This document shows positions 1 through 6,539 of a stretch of 12,211 bases of DNA, one piece after another (position 1 is the first letter of the stretch; every line of letters begins with the position of its first letter). Both the position numbers and the translations under genes were made by a program. Below the pieces are notes generated by a model. It was not told where the DNA came from. It ran no database searches and saw only the letters and a program-made list of their open reading frames with translations. Source of the stretch: Salaquimonas sp. (GTDB lineage: Bacteria > Pseudomonadota > Alphaproteobacteria > Rhizobiales > Rhizobiaceae); assembly GCA_024639745.1 (NCBI GenBank), contig JAHEHW010000014.1, forward strand, positions 1 through 12,211, given 5' to 3'.

Positions 1-1
1 C

Positions 2-427
2 GGTACCGACCTGCTTTGCTACCGGGCCGCCCATCCCAAAAGGCTGGTAAAAACGCAGGAACGCCATTGGGATCCGGTGCTGGACTGGGCTGCTGAGGCC
101 TTGAACGTGCAATTTGAAACGGTTTGCGGCGTCATGCATGTTGAACAGGATCAAGCCGCGATCCGTGCCTTTTCCAGTCGACTGGCAAGTCATCGCAATC
201 CGCTTAAGCTTGCTTGTCTTCACACCATGACGGCCCTTACGGGATCGGCATTGCTTGCTCTCGCTGTTGCAGAAGGCGAGCTTGGCGCAGACGCCGCATG
301 GCAGGCTGCCCATGTTGATGAGGATTTCAATATCTCGCAATGGGGCGAGGATTACGAGGCCGCGAAACGGCGCGAGCGCAGATTTATTGAAATGCGCGCA
401 GCTGCCGAACTTATCGGATCACTCTGA
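2..427 (+). CDS. ATP12 family F1-ATPase assembly chaperone, C-terminal part (5' end outside window)
   Basis: The reading frame is open from the first bases, so the start lies upstream of the window; 141 C-terminal residues are visible. ATP12 proteins help assemble the F1 part of ATP synthase by binding the alpha subunit in the cytoplasm (or mitochondrial matrix). The visible part begins with the family motif GTDLLCYRA, continues through a W-D-P-x-L-D-W-A segment and a hydrophobic helix (TALTGSALLALAVA), and ends with the typical DE-x-x-x-x-x-x-W-G-E-D-x-E-A block followed by an RR-rich helix. The stop codon is one base before the ATG of the EamA transporter, so the two are probably co-transcribed and perhaps translationally coupled. 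The family assignment is confident; the missing N-terminal half cannot be judged. Confidence 0.88.
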   Translation, partial: GTDLLCYRAAHPKRLVKTQERHWDPVLDWAAEALNVQFETVCGVMHVEQDQAAIRAFSSRLASHRNPLKLACLHTMTALTGSALLALAVAEGELGADAAWQAAHVDEDFNISQWGEDYEAAKRRERRFIEMRAAAELIGSL

Positions 428-428
428 A

Positions 429-1391
429 ATGTCCGTAGACGGGGCGGAGCCCGACAAGCCGGGCTTAATCGTCAATCCCCCAGCAAGCGTTTCCTATGCT
501 ATGGGTCTGATGATAACCGCCATGCTGGTGGTGCCCCTCATGGACGTTTTGTCGAAAAACCTCTCCAGCAATTACGAGATCAGCCCGGTCACGATTACCT
601 TTGTCCGCTTTCTCGGCCAGACGATTCTGCTTGCGTTGATAATACCGCCTGTCATCGGTTTCCGGTATCTTGGCGGTTATGCGATTGGCATCAATATTCT
701 GCGCGGTATCATCGTCGGCTGCGCCGTATCGCTCTTTTTTATCGCTATCAAATATCTGCCGCTTGCCGATGCGATTGCCATTTTCTTCGTAGAGCCGCTG
801 ATCCTAATTGTACTGTCTTCGCTTTTTCTGAAAGAGAAAATCGGTTGGCGGAGAAATGTGGGGGCTTTCGTGGGCTTTCTGGGGGCGCTGCTGATTATTC
901 AGCCGACTTACGAGGTTTTCGGCGCCACCTCCTTGCTGCCATTGGGGACGGCGTTTCTTTTCTCGATCTATATTCTCCTTTCAAAACGCGTCGGCAGCAG
1001 CGATCACCCGATGACGATGCAGATGTGGGCGGGCCTGGGTGGCGCCCTGGCATGCGGATCTTTTCTGCTGCTCGGAAAAGCGTTGGGCTTTGAAGATATG
1101 ACCTATACCCATCCGCGCGATCAGGATGTTTTATTGATGCTGGGCGGGATTGTTGTCATTGCAACCGGAGCCCACCTTTTGATCGTAATGGCATTTACCA
1201 AAGCAGATGCTTCCATTCTGGCGCCCTTCCAGTATCTGGAGATTGTCACCATGACGATTGCGGGCTATGTCGTGTTCGGCGACTTTCCGACACCGATAAA
1301 ATGGCTCGGCATTTTTACGATCATCGGTTCCGGGCTTTATATCTTCTTCCGCGAGCGCCGGCTGGACGCTGAAGCCAGGGCCATCACCTGA
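429..1391 (+). CDS. EamA/DMT-family drug/metabolite transporter
   Basis: This 320-residue integral membrane protein has about ten hydrophobic helices arranged as two similar halves, typical of the EamA (DUF6) fold of the drug/metabolite transporter superfamily. The first EamA half ends near the FVEPLILIVLSSLFLKEKIGWRR segment, with the characteristic acidic residue before the helix and the LKEK/R turn. The second half ends near the corresponding VVFGDFPTPIKWLGI segment and a short basic C-terminus. The ATG at 429 was chosen because it follows the ATP12 stop by one base and gives a normal family length; the same frame is open further upstream, but that extension would lie inside the ATP12 gene. 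The substrate cannot be read from sequence; related proteins export metabolites, amino acids or S-adenosylmethionine-type compounds. Confidence 0.85.
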   Translation: MSVDGAEPDKPGLIVNPPASVSYAMGLMITAMLVVPLMDVLSKNLSSNYEISPVTITFVRFLGQTILLALIIPPVIGFRYLGGYAIGINILRGIIVGCAVSLFFIAIKYLPLADAIAIFFVEPLILIVLSSLFLKEKIGWRRNVGAFVGFLGALLIIQPTYEVFGATSLLPLGTAFLFSIYILLSKRVGSSDHPMTMQMWAGLGGALACGSFLLLGKALGFEDMTYTHPRDQDVLLMLGGIVVIATGAHLLIVMAFTKADASILAPFQYLEIVTMTIAGYVVFGDFPTPIKWLGIFTIIGSGLYIFFRERRLDAEARAIT

Positions 1392-1430
1392 ACCGCCACA
1401 ATCGCATTTCAATCGCTTCCGGGTGATGCG

Positions 1431-1445
1431 TTAACCGATCGCTAA
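1431..1445 (+). promoter_or_regulatory. Possible CtrA-like site upstream of the 340-residue protein gene
   Basis: The sequence reads TTAA, seven bases, CTAA, followed by CC, so it matches seven of the eight defined bases of the alphaproteobacterial CtrA consensus TTAA-N7-TTAA. The two halves also form a near direct repeat, TTAACC and TAACC. It lies about 75 bases before the ATG at 1522. A single degenerate match is weak evidence. No clear -35/-10 pair was identified with it. Confidence 0.25.
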
Positions 1446-1521
1446 CCCTGTTTGTTTTCCCTACCGAAAGGCTGCTTCTGTAAAGTCGTGACAGATGATT
1501 ATTACTGACCGGGGATAAGAT

Positions 1522-2544
1522 ATGCAGCCAGCCCAAGTTTCCAACGAGTACCGCGACTTGTTGTTGGATTCGCATCGCATAACGGATGAAGACGTGCTGC
1601 GTTTTCGCCGGGAAGTATTCGGCGATGACATACTAAGCCATACGGAAGCCTACAAGCTATTCGCTTTAAATGACACGGTCTCGGATAAGTCCGATAAATG
1701 GATCGAGTTCTTCCTGGAAGCGATGACCGATTTTACCGTCAACCAAGCGGAGCCTAGAGGCTATGTCAGCCGTGAAAACGCCGAATGGCTAGTGAACCGG
1801 ATCGCCCATGATGGGGTGGTGGAGAGCGCCACGGAACTCGAGCTTTTGGTTCGCATTCTTGCCAAGGCTCGTGAATGTCCGTCCGAACTCGCCGCTTTCG
1901 CTTTGGCCCAGGTGGCCTACGCAGTCATCGAAGGTGAGGGACCGCTGGCCGGCGGTCTGCAATTGACCAAGGGCGTTATCGGTGAACCTGAAGTCGAACT
2001 GCTGCGCACTGTTCTTTACGCCATGGGCGGTGCTAATGGGATGTCGATCAGCCGGCAGGAGGCGGAAATCCTGTTTGACCTTAATGACCGGACCGATGCC
2101 GAGAAAAATCATCCGGCGTGGCGTGATCTGTTTGTCAGCGCGACCGGCAATTACCTAATGGGAGCCGCGAGCTACACGGCTCCTCCGCGCGCGGAAGCGC
2201 TGGCCCGCAAGGAATGGCTCGAAGACATCGACGAAGACGGGGGCGGTATGCTGAGCGGCATTTTCGGCGGCTTTGGAAAGGTTTTCAGTGAAGGCTTCTT
2301 CGATGACGTGTTCACCTCGTCCCATGTGCAGATGGAAGAGGCGTGGGGTGAACGAAATGCCCTGTTGCAAGCCGAAGCAGATAAGAACCGTCAGATTGAT
2401 CCGGAAGAGGCTAGCTGGCTCGTCGACAGGATAAAACGCGACGGTGGCATGGACGCAAACGAAGCGGCGCTGCTGGACTTCATACGCGCCGAGAGCGACC
2501 GCATCGATCCCTCCGTAATGGCGTTGATGGATAAGGTCGCCTGA
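1522..2544 (+). CDS. Unnamed 340-residue protein with an internal duplication
   Basis: I do not recognise a named family. The ATG is preceded by a good ribosome binding site (GGGGATAAGAT). The protein is soluble, acidic and mostly helical, and it is built from two repeated modules. Module A occurs at residues about 23-75 and 157-213, sharing the pattern L-x-x-x-x, I/L-S-x-x-E-A, L-F-x-L-N-D, W-x-x-x-F. Module B occurs at about 79-127 and 289-337, sharing A-x-W-L-V-x-R-I-x-x-D-G followed by E-x-x-L-L. Between the second A and second B modules is an insertion containing a Gly/Phe-rich stretch (residues about 239-263, GGGMLSGIFGGFGKVF) that could be amphipathic. There is no signal peptide or clear membrane helix. 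The gene is convergent with lipB, with only four bases between the stop codons. Function is unknown. Confidence 0.85.
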   Translation: MQPAQVSNEYRDLLLDSHRITDEDVLRFRREVFGDDILSHTEAYKLFALNDTVSDKSDKWIEFFLEAMTDFTVNQAEPRGYVSRENAEWLVNRIAHDGVVESATELELLVRILAKARECPSELAAFALAQVAYAVIEGEGPLAGGLQLTKGVIGEPEVELLRTVLYAMGGANGMSISRQEAEILFDLNDRTDAEKNHPAWRDLFVSATGNYLMGAASYTAPPRAEALARKEWLEDIDEDGGGMLSGIFGGFGKVFSEGFFDDVFTSSHVQMEEAWGERNALLQAEADKNRQIDPEEASWLVDRIKRDGGMDANEAALLDFIRAESDRIDPSVMALMDKVA

Positions 2545-2548
2545 CCGG

Positions 2549-3307
2549 CTATCCAAGCGGGCCGAACAGGTCCTGGAAATTTCGCCTTAGCGCAATGTCG
2601 AGATCGGCCATCGTGACCGGAAGCCCGAGATCGACCAGGCTGGTCACGCCGTGACCGGTCACGCCGCAGGGCACGATGCCGCCGAAATGGCCGAGATCTG
2701 GCTCGACATTGATCGCGATGCCGTGAAAACTCACCCACTTGCGTAACCGAATACCGATTGCGGCGATCTTATCCTCACGTGGCGAACCATCGGGCAGGGC
2801 GGCTTTTTCCGGGCGCTGGACCCATACGCCGATACGGTCTTGCCGGCGTTCGCCGGTGATATTAAAATCGGCTAGACTGCGGATCACCCATTCCTCGAGT
2901 GCTGAGACGAAAAGACGGACATCCCGTTGTCGCCTGTTGAGATCGAGCATGACATAGGCGACGCGCTGGCCTGGACCATGATAAGTATATTCGCCGCCGC
3001 GTCCGGTTTTATACACCGGAAAACGGTCCCGGATAAGAAGATCGCTTTCCTTTGCGCTCGTGCCGGCGGTGTAAATGGGAGGATGCTCGAGCAACCAGAC
3101 GCATTCGCGCGCCTCTCCGTCCCGGATCGAGGCGATCCGCGCCTCCATTGCTTCGACGGCTTCCAAGTAATCAACCGGTTCGTCTGATGCCATGAGCTCA
3201 ACGAGGTCGGCTTGCCGGCTTGGCAGCAAGCTGGCCCGCAGGCCGCTACGCTCGGTCGCGCTGAGCATGGTTACAGGTTCCGTTCGGTCTTGTGCCAAGT
3301 CACTCAT
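2549..3307 (-). CDS. lipB: Lipoyl(octanoyl) transferase LipB
   Basis: LipB transfers the octanoyl group from octanoyl-ACP to the lipoyl domains of 2-oxoacid dehydrogenases and the glycine cleavage H protein; LipA then inserts sulfur. The enzyme is cytoplasmic. Visible family signatures are [12 protein letters not shown] (residues 103-114), the lysine motif KIAAIGIR (Lys180, equivalent to the catalytic Lys), SFHGIAIN, and GIVPCG (Cys214, equivalent to the acyl-thioester Cys). At 252 residues it carries an N-terminal extension of about 38 residues before the conserved SDEPVDY segment, comparable with other rhizobial LipBs. The ATG at 3307 has no clear Shine-Dalgarno sequence. An in-frame ATG at 3268 (residue 14), preceded by GGAAC, is an alternative start. 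Confidence 0.95.
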   Translation of the reverse strand: MSDLAQDRTEPVTMLSATERSGLRASLLPSRQADLVELMASDEPVDYLEAVEAMEARIASIRDGEARECVWLLEHPPIYTAGTSAKESDLLIRDRFPVYKTGRGGEYTYHGPGQRVAYVMLDLNRRQRDVRLFVSALEEWVIRSLADFNITGERRQDRIGVWVQRPEKAALPDGSPREDKIAAIGIRLRKWVSFHGIAINVEPDLGHFGGIVPCGVTGHGVTSLVDLGLPVTMADLDIALRRNFQDLFGPLG

Positions 3308-3315
3308 TGCTGCGA

Positions 3316-3343
3316 GCTATACAAAAAAGCGCCGGCCTTGCAA
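3316..3343 (-). promoter_or_regulatory. Candidate lipB promoter
   Basis: On the minus strand the sequence reads TTGCAA, a 16-base spacer, then TATAGC. The expected transcription start would be about 3309, only a couple of bases before the ATG at 3307. Initiation there would give an almost leaderless message, or else the true start codon is the downstream ATG at 3268. This was predicted by eye only. Confidence 0.35.
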
Positions 3344-3351
3344 ATCAGCCT

Positions 3352-3380
3352 CTTGTTTCGGGACAAGGCATTTGCTACAT
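3352..3380 (+). promoter_or_regulatory. Candidate promoter of tRNA-Leu
   Basis: CTTGTT (3352-3357), a 17-base spacer and CTACAT (3375-3380) agree well with the alphaproteobacterial housekeeping pattern CTTGAC-N17-CTATAT. Transcription would begin around 3387, leaving a leader of about 35 bases before the mature tRNA at 3423. It lies between the divergent lipB and tRNA genes. Confidence 0.5.
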
Positions 3381-3422
3381 GCCGCTTCGTGCCCGGAACG
3401 AATATGCTCCCAGGTACTCAGT

Positions 3423-3509
3423 GCGGTCGTGGCGGAATTGGTAGACGCGCAGCGTTGAGGTCGCTGTCCTGTAACAGGGGTGGAAGTTCGAGTCTTCTCG
3501 ACCGCACCA
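3423..3509 (+). tRNA. tRNA-Leu (anticodon GAG), CCA encoded
   Basis: A complete class II tRNA can be folded by hand. The acceptor stem is GCGGTCG (3423-3429) paired with CGACCGC (3499-3505). The D arm contains the usual GGTAGACGC. The anticodon stem CAGCG/CGCTG (3450-3454 and 3462-3466) holds the loop TTGAGGT, with anticodon GAG at 3457-3459. A long variable arm CCTG-TAA-CAGG follows, and the T arm is GGAAG/CTTCT around TTCGAGT. The discriminator base A is at 3506 and CCA at 3507-3509 is encoded. The long variable arm and the GAG anticodon identify a leucine tRNA reading CUC/CUU. Its 3' end is repeated imperfectly at 4006-4017. Confidence 0.97.
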
Positions 3510-4005
3510 TTCATTCAAGAAAATTATTACCATTTTTGTCATATTGTCTTGATATTGATTCGATTGTCGCCCGGGTCCCGTAGTTGCGGCAACAACGGAA
3601 CGCCATTTTGGCCAAGGGATTTTCGAAAAATGGAAATATTTGTTCTATTAGGTGTCGTAGTCTTTATGACATTTGCAGCCGGCGCGGTCTTTGGTGTGTT
3701 TGGGATTATTATAGGCTTGCTAATAACGACACTGATATTCTTTTATATTAGAGATTATTCATCTATGAGTGCATCATATTTATCATTTTTAATATTGAGC
3801 ATAAGCTTTATCGTATCCAGTATTTTATCGATTATTTACCTGCGGCCACAATACGATAAATGGAGGAAGGAAAATCTGGTAAAAGAGCTTGAGGATTGGC
3901 AAATTGATAATTTGAAAAACGCAATTGATAAAAATAATTTGAGTGAAGATAGGCAGGTAATAGATTACATAAAAAGGAAAATTCTGGAAAAATAAAAGGC
4001 CGAAG
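3510..4005. other. AT-rich insert between the tRNA-Leu 3' end and its imperfect repeat
   Basis: Base composition changes abruptly after the tRNA: about 33% G+C over 3661-3960 by manual count, against about 50% or more in flanking genes. The segment contains one gene (3630-3995) and ends at a near-copy of the tRNA 3' terminus. No integrase or transposase is visible in it, so any integration would have used a recombinase supplied elsewhere. The call is an inference from composition plus the flanking repeat. Confidence 0.45.
3630..3995 (+). CDS. Small AT-rich membrane protein of unknown function
   Basis: This encodes 121 residues and I do not recognise a family. Three hydrophobic helices are visible at about residues 2-20, 21-40 and 49-71. 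They are followed by a charged, probably helical tail of about 50 residues rich in Lys, Glu and Asn (for example KWRKENLVKELEDW), likely cytoplasmic. The ATG at 3630 was chosen because the upstream open frame runs into the tRNA; AAGGGA at 3614-3619 is a plausible ribosome binding site about ten bases away. Codon use is strongly AT-biased (many ATA, TTA, AAT and AAA codons), unlike every neighbour, which suggests recent transfer. Its position directly behind tRNA-Leu, with an imperfect tRNA-end repeat just after its stop codon, supports that view. Confidence 0.6.
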   Translation: MEIFVLLGVVVFMTFAAGAVFGVFGIIIGLLITTLIFFYIRDYSSMSASYLSFLILSISFIVSSILSIIYLRPQYDKWRKENLVKELEDWQIDNLKNAIDKNNLSEDRQVIDYIKRKILEK

Positions 4006-4017
4006 CGCACCCTTCAT
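4006..4017 (+). repeat. Imperfect direct repeat of the tRNA-Leu 3' end
   Basis: CGCACCCTTCAT here matches CGCACCATTCAT at 3503-3514 (last bases of the acceptor stem, CCA and flank) in 11 of 12 positions. It sits eleven bases after the stop codon of the AT-rich membrane protein gene, which is where a right-hand attachment remnant would be expected. GC-richer sequence resumes directly after it. The short length leaves room for coincidence. Confidence 0.45.
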
Positions 4018-4051
4018 CGCCGCGGGGTAATTAGCCACTTAAGGCAGCGAA

Positions 4052-4387
4052 TTGGAAAGAATTGGGCATGGGGTCTGTCGTTGTGTAATTGCAGACACAT
4101 CGATACGTCTGAGTTTTTTGTGCCGAAGCTTTTACAAAAAGCGCGGGTACACAGGTATCAATCCCTCAAAAGACGGCATAGCGGACGTTGTGGAAAATTT
4201 GTTAGCAGTTTGCCGGGAGCCGGCGCGGACGGCCGGACTAAATAGCCTTGCCGCAGAAACATGCAGCTTGATATGGCTGCTTTTCATTAAGCTGGACCTA
4301 TGCCCATCGTACAGGAAGATTTATGGTCGGAACCATATTAGCCTTCCGGATGACTTCAATCAGGAGAATGCTTTAACCGAGGCTTAG
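4052..4387 (+). CDS. Doubtful short ORF, TTG start
   Basis: This open frame of 111 codons begins at TTG and overlaps the 3' end of the herA-like gene by 15 bases on the opposite strand. Residues 1-50 are unconvincing and Cys/Arg-rich. The C-terminal half (from about SLAAETCSLIWLLF to ISLPDDFNQENA) looks more protein-like. A GTG near 4188 is another possible start. No ribosome binding site is convincing and no family is recognised. It may be a gene remnant or not coding at all. Apart from this ORF, the 4018-4372 stretch holds only a small AT-rich inverted repeat (4115-4140). Confidence 0.22.
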   Translation: MERIGHGVCRCVIADTSIRLSFLCRSFYKKRGYTGINPSKDGIADVVENLLAVCREPARTAGLNSLAAETCSLIWLLFIKLDLCPSYRKIYGRNHISLPDDFNQENALTEA

Positions 4388-6316
4388 CAACTTCCGGTAG
4401 CGTTTTTGAAGTTCACTATCAGTGTCAGTCTCATAGTCGTCGCTCCCATGTTCGGGTTGGGGTAAACCTGAGGTGTCGAACGCCTCATGTGCTGATAATG
4501 AAAAATCTTTTGGTTCGTCTTTAGATGCAACCTTGCTGTCTTGAACTTGATCTACCCCTTGTTGGTTAAGCGGTTCCCGAACTTGTGCGCTTGGATCAGA
4601 TGAGGCTGCTTGATCAAGCGAGCCAACGCCGCTTCTGCGCAAATTTGTAATGATTGTATTGATGCCGATTTGCTTACCGCTTCGCACCTCTTGCTGATTG
4701 TCTTTTAAATTTGAACCAGGGAGATCGGAATCCGGTATTGTCTCGAATGTCATCCGCATCGGTGAATAGACCGCCTCGCCGAATATGACGCATTCACGGT
4801 TGGCAATTGAAGGTAGAAAATCGACGGTGCTCTGCACACCCCCGGTAAAAGCGCCCGCGATGATCCCCTGGTCCTTTCTGTTGCTGAGACGCAATGCAAA
4901 TATCGTATTGCACTGTGAGAGAATTGTTTGATCAAGCTCTGCGGGTCGCTGGGAAATGATGCCAAGATAGGTTCCATATTTGCGACCTTCCTTAGCTATG
5001 CGGCCGATTGCCTGCTGAACTGGCCAAAATCCGCTGTTCTGGTCAGAGGGAATATAGCGATGAGCCTCTTCGCAAACGACAAGTGTTTCAACACCACCTT
5101 GGGATGATAGAGAAATTTCAAAGGCTAAGCGGCATAAAACCGAGACAACGGAACTCACAACCTCGGAAGGCAAACCCGACATCTCAACCACGGCAATTGG
5201 CTTCTCGTTTATCGGGATTCGGAAGATGTGCGAAATAACATCGGCGAGCCGGTCTCCACCGCAGTTCACTGGATCGAACATGAACTGGTATCTGCTATCA
5301 TTGCTGATCGAGTTAATTCGATCTTGCAGCCGCTTCAAAAAGGGCTTTGATAGTTTATTTTCAAGAAGGCCAAGTCGCTCGTCAACAAGTTTTAGAAGAT
5401 CAGGGATTCGATAGGGAACAGGTGTATCGGCATTGATTCGCTTACTGCTCTGCTGGCGGCGAAACCGGTTTATCCGGCTTTCCTCTCCGGTCAAAAACCG
5501 TTGTTTCGCATCGACGATCAGATCCCGCAAAATCTCACGTTCCTCGTCAGTATCAGGCTGGCCGCGGAAAATTACCTCAGCGATTTCATCGAAAGCAAAA
5601 AGCCAGAAAGGCAGAGAAAGGTTTTTATCATTGATCGAAATTGCGTGCTTTGGAAATGCGGACGAGAATTCGTTGTGTGGGTCGAGCAGCAATACACGTA
5701 GATCTTTGCGTGCGGCAACAATCTTCCGAATCATCATGCAAACGGCGGTTGATTTGCCTACACCGGTGGAACCGACAACGGCGAAATGACGCGAAAGAAG
5801 TTTTTCGATATCGACTTTCGCCTCAATCGTATTGTCCTGAGTCAAATGCCCGACAACGATCGTCTGGTCGGCGGTGTTTTCATAAATTGCGGCAAGGTCC
5901 TCAGAGCGAACTCTTTCGACAGCGCATCCCATTTTCGGGAAATTACTGATACCGGTATTAAATTTAGCCCCTTTGGCTGTTTGCGTAATTTCTCCGACCA
6001 ATTCCACATAAACGCTGACACGATTTTCCGCGTTTGTCTGCCAATCTATGTCGTCTATCTGGACCTTTTCGATTTGGCCTATTACACGATGATCACCAAC
6101 GGTTACGGATATCTGTTGTCCGACCGCCCAATGATTACTCATCTCCTCACTGCCAGGCTTTACCGAGGCTTCAAAAGTCAATCTTCGGCTGTCACAATGG
6201 GTCACAAAAGCTACACTCCGTTGGTAACCAACGGAAGATTGGTTCTGATCGAATGACGTTACCTTAAATTGCTCGTCTGTGTGATCCGACGAATTATCTG
6301 CATATGTATCGGTCAT
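4373..6316 (-). CDS. HerA-like (DUF87) P-loop ATPase
   Basis: This 647-residue protein belongs to the HerA/FtsK hexameric translocase clade of P-loop ATPases, which pump double-stranded DNA or remodel nucleoprotein. Residues about 30-115 resemble the N-terminal HAS-barrel. The ATPase core shows Walker A GSTGVGKST (182-190), the HerA hallmark LLLDPHNEF (209-217), Walker B TLVVCEEAHRY (411-421), a sensor/arginine region EGRKYGTYLGIISQRP (443-458), and LRLSN after it. After about residue 530 comes a low-complexity, Ser/Gln/Asp-rich acidic tail ending in a basic QKRYRKLL segment. The ATG at 6316 has the ribosome binding site GAGGA just upstream. No NurA, SIR2, DUF4297 or other nuclease gene lies beside it, so an end-resection or defence role is unproven. 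Composition is slightly lower in G+C than in mgtE. Confidence 0.88.
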   Translation of the reverse strand: MTDTYADNSSDHTDEQFKVTSFDQNQSSVGYQRSVAFVTHCDSRRLTFEASVKPGSEEMSNHWAVGQQISVTVGDHRVIGQIEKVQIDDIDWQTNAENRVSVYVELVGEITQTAKGAKFNTGISNFPKMGCAVERVRSEDLAAIYENTADQTIVVGHLTQDNTIEAKVDIEKLLSRHFAVVGSTGVGKSTAVCMMIRKIVAARKDLRVLLLDPHNEFSSAFPKHAISINDKNLSLPFWLFAFDEIAEVIFRGQPDTDEEREILRDLIVDAKQRFLTGEESRINRFRRQQSSKRINADTPVPYRIPDLLKLVDERLGLLENKLSKPFLKRLQDRINSISNDSRYQFMFDPVNCGGDRLADVISHIFRIPINEKPIAVVEMSGLPSEVVSSVVSVLCRLAFEISLSSQGGVETLVVCEEAHRYIPSDQNSGFWPVQQAIGRIAKEGRKYGTYLGIISQRPAELDQTILSQCNTIFALRLSNRKDQGIIAGAFTGGVQSTVDFLPSIANRECVIFGEAVYSPMRMTFETIPDSDLPGSNLKDNQQEVRSGKQIGINTIITNLRRSGVGSLDQAASSDPSAQVREPLNQQGVDQVQDSKVASKDEPKDFSLSAHEAFDTSGLPQPEHGSDDYETDTDSELQKRYRKLLSLG

Positions 6317-6516
6317 CGGTTCCTCGCATGTTTTCCTTCGTAGTTACGGTGGAATCGTTAATTTATGGTCAAGTCGCCGGCTGGTTGGTTCAGGTTGATA
6401 ATTTTAGGGCGTTGATTACGGATTTGTTCGCAGATGGTACAGATGTGGAGAATCTGACAGCTTGGGAGCAATTGGGCTTCTCGCCGGACACGGTGGCGTT
6501 AGCCGGACATTTGTAA
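6304..6516 (+). CDS. Doubtful 70-codon ORF between herA-like gene and mgtE
   Basis: This open frame overlaps the first 13 bases of the divergent herA-like gene and ends 23 bases before mgtE. The C-terminal half (VDNFRALITDLFADG, TAWEQLGFSPDTVALAGHL) reads like a soluble helical protein, while the first 20 residues look random; an ATG at 6328 is an alternative start. No good ribosome binding site precedes either start. It could be a small accessory protein of the herA locus or of mgtE, the remnant of a larger gene, or simply the untranslated leader of mgtE. Confidence 0.25.
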   Translation: MYRSSVPRMFSFVVTVESLIYGQVAGWLVQVDNFRALITDLFADGTDVENLTAWEQLGFSPDTVALAGHL

Positions 6517-6539
6517 GGATCGGATAAGGAAAGCACCGA

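Noticed and set aside
255..428. N-terminal extension of the EamA transporter
   Set aside because: It lies inside the ATP12 gene in another frame and resembles no transporter N-terminus; the ATG at 429 fits the family.
3480..3629. Longer start for the AT-rich membrane protein
   Set aside because: It would begin within the mature tRNA-Leu sequence; the ATG at 3630 starts directly at the first membrane helix with a usable ribosome binding site.
4114..4142. TTTTTGT/ACAAAAA inverted repeat as an intrinsic terminator
   Set aside because: The stem is almost entirely A-T with a 12-base loop, and the shorter GCTTTT/AAAAGC alternative lacks a GC-rich core. Too weak to call.
6120..6140. CCGACCGCCCAATGATT inside the herA-like gene as an attachment-site copy
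   Set aside because: The match to the tRNA end is limited to CGACCGC plus scattered bases, and it lies in well-conserved coding sequence.
6478..6495. A second possible copy of the tRNA-Leu end (CTTCTCG...) marking a larger island from tRNA-Leu to mgtE
   Set aside because: Only CTTCTCG is shared; the following bases diverge from the acceptor end and CCA. It is much weaker than the repeat at 4006-4017.
6317..6539. Magnesium-sensing riboswitch upstream of mgtE
   Set aside because: I could not find a conserved M-box-like architecture or an associated terminator in this leader.
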